Assembly (NCBI RefSeq): GCF_019249725.2
Contig: NZ_CP137559.1
Coordinates: 3,426,001-3,490,000 of the forward strand
Direction: 5' to 3'
Source: Segatella hominis
Lineage (GTDB): Bacteria > Bacteroidota > Bacteroidia > Bacteroidales > Bacteroidaceae
DNA length: 64,000 bases
The notes under the pieces: generated by a model
Seen by the model: only the letters and a program-made list of their open reading frames with translations
Told to the model about the DNA's origin: nothing
Database searches by the model: none
Translations under genes and position numbers: made by a program
Shown here: positions 59,241-64,000 of the stretch, piece by piece
Layout: every line of letters starts with the position of its first letter
Numbering within the stretch: the stretch's first letter is position 1

Positions 59241-60800
59241 ATGACAAAGGACGAAATCATAGTACTTTTGAAGGAGCAACTTCAGCTTGCTAACGATACT
59301 GTGAGTTCGCTGACCATACAGGTCGGTGAACTCATTGAACGTATAAAGTCATTAGAAGAGCAACTCGTCCAGAAAGGAATCGCCATAGACAAAGCGAATC
59401 GTCAGAACAGGGCGCTCGGCAAGCTCGTTTCCGGCAAAAAGTCCGAACGTCAGGAGAAGTGTCTGCAAGACTCAATGACTCAGGAAGAATTTGACAGGAA
59501 GAAAAAAGAGCAGGCGGAAAAGAGAAAGGAGCGCAAAAACAATGGGGCCAAGCGTGACATGCATTATGAGATGGAGGAGAAACATGTTACGGTTAATCCA
59601 GACATGGATGCGGAACTTTTGAAGACGCTGCGCATCTATGGCACCCGCACCTGTGTGCGTTACAGCATGGAGCCCATCAAGTTCATCAAGACCGTATATC
59701 ACATCAACACTTATACGGATGGAAATGTCCTGTATCCAGGAAAGACCCCACCAGCATTGCTGCTAAACTCATCCTATACATCTTCTTTTGCAGCAGGTCT
59801 ACTGCAGTTGCGGTATATCTATTCCATGCCGGTGGAGCGAATCGTCAAATACTTTGCCGACAGTGGGTTCACACTAAGGAAAGCCACGGCAAACAAGCTG
59901 ATTGCCAGAAGCGCAGACGTACTGGAAAATATCTATAGAGCCATCTGCCAAAAGGTGTTACAGCAGGATTATGTTACGGCAGATGAAACTTATCATAAAG
60001 TACTGCTGACGAGGGTAAAGCCTACAGACAATGGCTCGAAGAAAGGTTACCTGTGGGCGGTAAGCGCACCTAAACTGGGACTTGTGTTCTTCGTATATGA
60101 GGCTGGATCACGTTCTGAGCAGATCATACTTGATGTGTTCTCGGATTATAAAGGTACAGTACAGAGTGATGCATATGCTCCTTACCGGAAGCTGGAGTCG
60201 GATGCTTATCCGGACATTATGAGAATTGCCTGTCTGCAGCATGTCAAGAGAAACTTCATCGACTGTGGCAAGAACGACAAGGATGCACAGGAAGTAGCAG
60301 GCATCATCAACAGATTTTATCAAGAAGACAAAAAGCATAAGGTTGGCGTAAATGGATGGACAATAGAGAAACATCTGGCTTATCGGCAATCATACGCACC
60401 GGACATTTTGCAGGATTTATTAGAGAAACTGGAGGAATTATCTTCCAGGAAGGATTTGCTGCCCAAATCGCCCTTGGCGCAAGCCGTCGGCTATGCCCTT
60501 AACGAGTATAATGCCATTTGTGACATTTTTAAAAGAGGTGATACTGCTCTCGACAACAATTATATTGAGAGAATCCAGAGGTACATATCGCTGTCGAGAA
60601 GAAACTCATTATTCTTTGGTTCGCACGAAGGGGCAAGACGAGGAGCTATCCTATATTCTATCGCCATCTCATGCAAAATGAATGGCATTAATCTGTTCGA
60701 ATACATTAGCGACGTCATAGAAAAGACCGTAGAATGGCAACCAAATACTCCATTGGAAAAATACAGAGACTTGCTTCCTGACAGATGGAAAAAGCAGTAA
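59241..60800 (+). CDS. IS66 transposase TnpC
   Basis: 519 residues. An N-terminal coiled coil (VSSLTIQVGELIERIKSLEEQLVQKGIAIDKANRQNRALGKLV) is followed by a charged region and the IS66 core. Catalytic acidic residues are likely the Asp in YVTADETYHKVL, the Asp in GTVQSDAYAPYRKL and the Glu in DNNYIERIQRYISLSRRNSLFFGSHEGARRGAILYS. CLQHVKRNFIDCGKND lies between. Full length, with no frameshift. A 101-bp gap separates it from tnpB and contains ATTTTTTCGTACCTTTGCAC, which includes a TAnnTTTG-like TACCTTTG (59229-59236) directly before the ATG. Confidence 0.95.
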   Translation: MTKDEIIVLLKEQLQLANDTVSSLTIQVGELIERIKSLEEQLVQKGIAIDKANRQNRALGKLVSGKKSERQEKCLQDSMTQEEFDRKKKEQAEKRKERKNNGAKRDMHYEMEEKHVTVNPDMDAELLKTLRIYGTRTCVRYSMEPIKFIKTVYHINTYTDGNVLYPGKTPPALLLNSSYTSSFAAGLLQLRYIYSMPVERIVKYFADSGFTLRKATANKLIARSADVLENIYRAICQKVLQQDYVTADETYHKVLLTRVKPTDNGSKKGYLWAVSAPKLGLVFFVYEAGSRSEQIILDVFSDYKGTVQSDAYAPYRKLESDAYPDIMRIACLQHVKRNFIDCGKNDKDAQEVAGIINRFYQEDKKHKVGVNGWTIEKHLAYRQSYAPDILQDLLEKLEELSSRKDLLPKSPLAQAVGYALNEYNAICDIFKRGDTALDNNYIERIQRYISLSRRNSLFFGSHEGARRGAILYSIAISCKMNGINLFEYISDVIEKTVEWQPNTPLEKYRDLLPDRWKKQ

Positions 60801-60867
60801 CAGCATTATTCAATCAGCTATTACTGCTTTTTTCAATTATGCAAGGTATAAACGCGGAGCCGCTTAC

Positions 60868-60885
60868 TTTTTTTGCCGTTTTTAG
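60868..60885 (+). repeat. 18-bp direct repeat right of IS66
   Basis: It is identical to 58295-58312 and directly abuts the right inverted repeat. Confidence 0.9.
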
Positions 60886-61380
60886 CCTTTTTTAGCTTGG
60901 ATTGACGGGTTCTTCGTTTTATTTGAAATTTGGCTGATTATGAAAAATATATATATTTTTCCGTTTAAATCCGATGAGAAAAATTGCATCATGGACTTGT
61001 GGCACACACTCTCTTGATCTTAATAGACGACTGCTTTTGGTCTTAATAGACGACCAGTTTTAGCCTTCATAGTAGGTTTTTAGGGTAAATGCGATTTTTA
61101 GATTGAGGTGATGGGAGGTGAAGGGTGGTGAAGGGTGGTTTTTAGTTGTTTTGTCTATAACTATCTGTATGCCAGATATTTATATTGATAAGGTGAAGGG
61201 TGAAGTTTTTTTCTCGTTTCGCTTTTCAAATTTCCAATCATATTATGTTTATGCCTGTGTATGCGTACCAGTGTGCAGGTGCAGGAGCGCGTATGTATAT
61301 TATAATGTGCACTTGCATTAATTATTCTTTGATATGTAATCAAATGTTAAAATCTTGCTGTTTTTGAAACTTTTTTCTCG
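60886..61380. other. Gap between IS66 and the rRNA promoter
   Basis: It contains a decayed copy of the GGGTGYGTCATG hairpin (60984-61015), two 23-bp-spaced copies of TCTTAATAGACGAC (61018-61031, 61041-61054), and GGTGAAGGGT repeats (61111-61140, 61192-61206) that are the reverse of those left of the IS. No gene is seen. Confidence 0.6.
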
Positions 61381-61385
61381 AAATA

Positions 61386-61417
61386 TTTGGTGGAATGAAA
61401 AATAGTTAGTACTTTTG
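61386..61417 (+). promoter_or_regulatory. rRNA operon promoter
   Basis: TTTG (61386-61389), a 20-bp gap, then TACTTTTG (61410-61417) is an exact Bacteroidetes consensus. A leader of about 260 nt follows before 16S. Confidence 0.85.
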
Positions 61418-61680
61418 CACTCGCTTTTGAGAAATACACTTTCTCTTAGCAACAAAAGAAAGAGTTCTTTGAAAGATTTTACATAAACAGACAAGTAGTA
61501 CAAGAAGCGGTTAACTTCTTAGAAATAAGAAAGTTGACTGGGTAAAAGAAACGAACCGTCAAGAAATTGACAAGTCAGGTTTACTAAGCTTCAATAAACG
61601 AAAAAGGATATTCGTCCTAAGTACAGACAACAAACACCGATTGCTTCAGCAATGAGGCAAGAAGTAAAAATGATATTTTA

Positions 61681-63213
<1,533 letters not shown>

Positions 63214-63341
63214 GGAGAGACGATTATCCTATGGAGAAATAGGAATCTGATAAAAGTTCGCTTCTCTTCTTGTACGCACCATCTGTTTAATTAAATAAGA
63301 GATAGAGAATGTTCGGCAGAGATGCTACTCTTTACCAACAC

Positions 63342-63415
63342 AGTCCTATAGCTCAGTTGGTTAGAGCGCCACACTGATAATGTGGAGGTCGGCAGTTCAA
63401 ATCTGCCTGGGACTA
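63342..63415 (+). tRNA. tRNA-Ile (GAT)
   Basis: A 74-nt cloverleaf: acceptor AGTCCTA / TGGGACT, anticodon stem CCACA / TGTGG around CTGATAA, T arm GGCAGTTCAAATCTGCC. The 3' CCA is not encoded. Confidence 0.96.
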
Positions 63416-63478
63416 CACATCGGCGTAGCCAATGTGTAATCAAAGTTCAACTTTGATACATTCTTTACTTCTCGATTT

Positions 63479-63552
63479 GGGGGATTAGCTCAGTTGGCTA
63501 GAGCACCTGCTTTGCAAGCAGGGGGTCAACGGTTCGAATCCGTTATTCTCCA
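63479..63552 (+). tRNA. tRNA-Ala (TGC)
   Basis: A 74-nt cloverleaf: acceptor GGGGGAT / ATTCTCC with two G-U pairs, anticodon stem CCTGC / GCAGG around TTTGCAA, T arm AACGGTTCGAATCCGTT. CCA is not encoded. Confidence 0.96.
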
Positions 63553-63575
63553 CTCTAAGGTTGAGTAGGACAAGT

Positions 63576-63607
63576 GAATTCTTCACTCTTCGTTCTTCAC
63601 TCTTCAC
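63576..63607 (-). repeat. 32-nt dispersed repeat, copy 3, in the rRNA spacer
   Basis: An exact reverse-complement copy of 3117-3148 lies between tRNA-Ala and 23S. Confidence 0.85.
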
Positions 63608-63773
63608 TTAAAAAGATCTTTGACATATTGACACAAGCAAAACTGTAAGTAATGAACTTTAGTTCAGACTAAAGTAAATCAAATCGCAAGATGAGATTTC
63701 ACTTTGTTAGAATACAGCTGAAAGTATGAGCTACTTATTCGCTGTTCGGAAACGAATAGCAAATACAGTCGTA

Positions 63774-64000
63774 AAGAAAGTAAGAAAGGGCGTATGGCGG
63801 ATGCCTAGGCTCACGGAGGCGATGAAGGACGTGATAAGCTGCGATAAGCTTCGGGTAGGTGCAAATAACCCCTGATCCGAAGATTTCCGAATGGGACAAC
63901 CTAGCCGTCTGAAGGACGGTTACTAGCACTCATGTGTTAGAGCTAACGCAGGGAACTGAAACATCTTAGTACCTGCAGGAAGAGAAAATAAATGAATGAT
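63774..64000 (+). rRNA. rrl: 23S ribosomal RNA, 5' part
   Basis: It begins near AAGAAAGTAAGAAAGGGCGT, followed by GGATGCCTAGGC and GAAGGACGTGATAAGCTGCG, the conserved 23S 5' region. It is cut by the window end. The exact 5' end is estimated. Confidence 0.95.

Larger units (their letters stand above)
58313..60867 (+). mobile_element. Complete IS66-family insertion sequence (2555 bp)
   Basis: Perfect 23-bp terminal inverted repeats start GTAAGCGGCTCCGCGTTTAT at 58313 and, on the other strand, at 60867. Inside are three IS66 genes in the usual order. All frames are open, so it may be active. The flanks are 18-bp direct repeats rather than the usual 8. Confidence 0.93.

Overview
The window comes from a gut Bacteroidetes of the Prevotella/Segatella group, most likely Segatella (Prevotella) copri or a near relative. 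The reasons are a Prevotella-type 16S gene, Bacteroidetes promoters with a TAnnTTTG -7 element, SusC/SusD genes, and arginine genes of the N-succinylornithine type. No plasmid or prophage backbone is visible. It reads as a chromosomal segment ending in an rRNA operon.

Layout. (1) 1-6.5 kb: two paralogous pairs (DUF6057-like membrane protein plus CxxCH beta-propeller lipoprotein) face each other tail to tail around a shared terminator. (2) 6.6-10.1 kb: a RidA-like protein, argF' and proA. (3) 10.3-15.1 kb: a worn accessory patch with a DUF1016 remnant, a DUF2442/DUF4160 pair, a secreted DUF4595-like protein, ATPase pieces, an intact AAA ATPase, and an IS1380 remnant fused to a copied gene end. 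(4) 15-24.3 kb: a galactoside locus with GH2 beta-galactosidase, DUF6377 regulator, TonB-dependent receptor and GH36 alpha-galactosidase, but no SusD. (5) 24.4-30.2 kb: proB, acyl-CoA ligase plus XRE-cupin regulator, a PQQ-like propeller lipoprotein and proC. (6) 30.3-34.4 kb: a four-gene operon LytTR / TonB / TPR / outer-membrane barrel. (7) 34.6-36.9 kb: a KilA-N pseudogene, a shortened lipoprotein and a PIN toxin-antitoxin pair. (8) 36.9-41.7 kb: argR-GNAT-argG-argC-argD. (9) 42-56.5 kb: myo-inositol-phosphate synthase, GH28, then SusC-SusD-GH92 and a phosphatase-GH92 fusion. (10) 56.8-64 kb: a Bax-inhibitor-like protein, a complete IS66 element, and 16S-tRNA-Ile-tRNA-Ala-23S (23S cut by the window end).

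How the genes work together. proA, proB and proC are all present and give a full glutamate-to-proline route. The arg genes cover the later steps of arginine synthesis through N-succinyl intermediates, probably controlled by ArgR through palindromes near 41.1 and 41.7 kb. The two glycan loci target alpha/beta-galactosides and alpha-mannosides. The second has two unusual fusions: a SusC receptor carrying a C-terminal OmpA-like domain, and a histidine acid phosphatase joined to a GH92 alpha-mannosidase. Together they suggest a phosphomannan uptake system anchored to the cell wall; this is the most novel content of the window.

Several small repeat families run through the intergenic DNA: a 32-nt GTGAAGAGTGAAGAA type, a GGGTGYGTCATG hairpin type, 22-23-bp tandem arrays, and CAGACA/TGTCTG palindromes inside a coding remnant. 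One 32-nt copy lies in frame inside the second GH92 gene.
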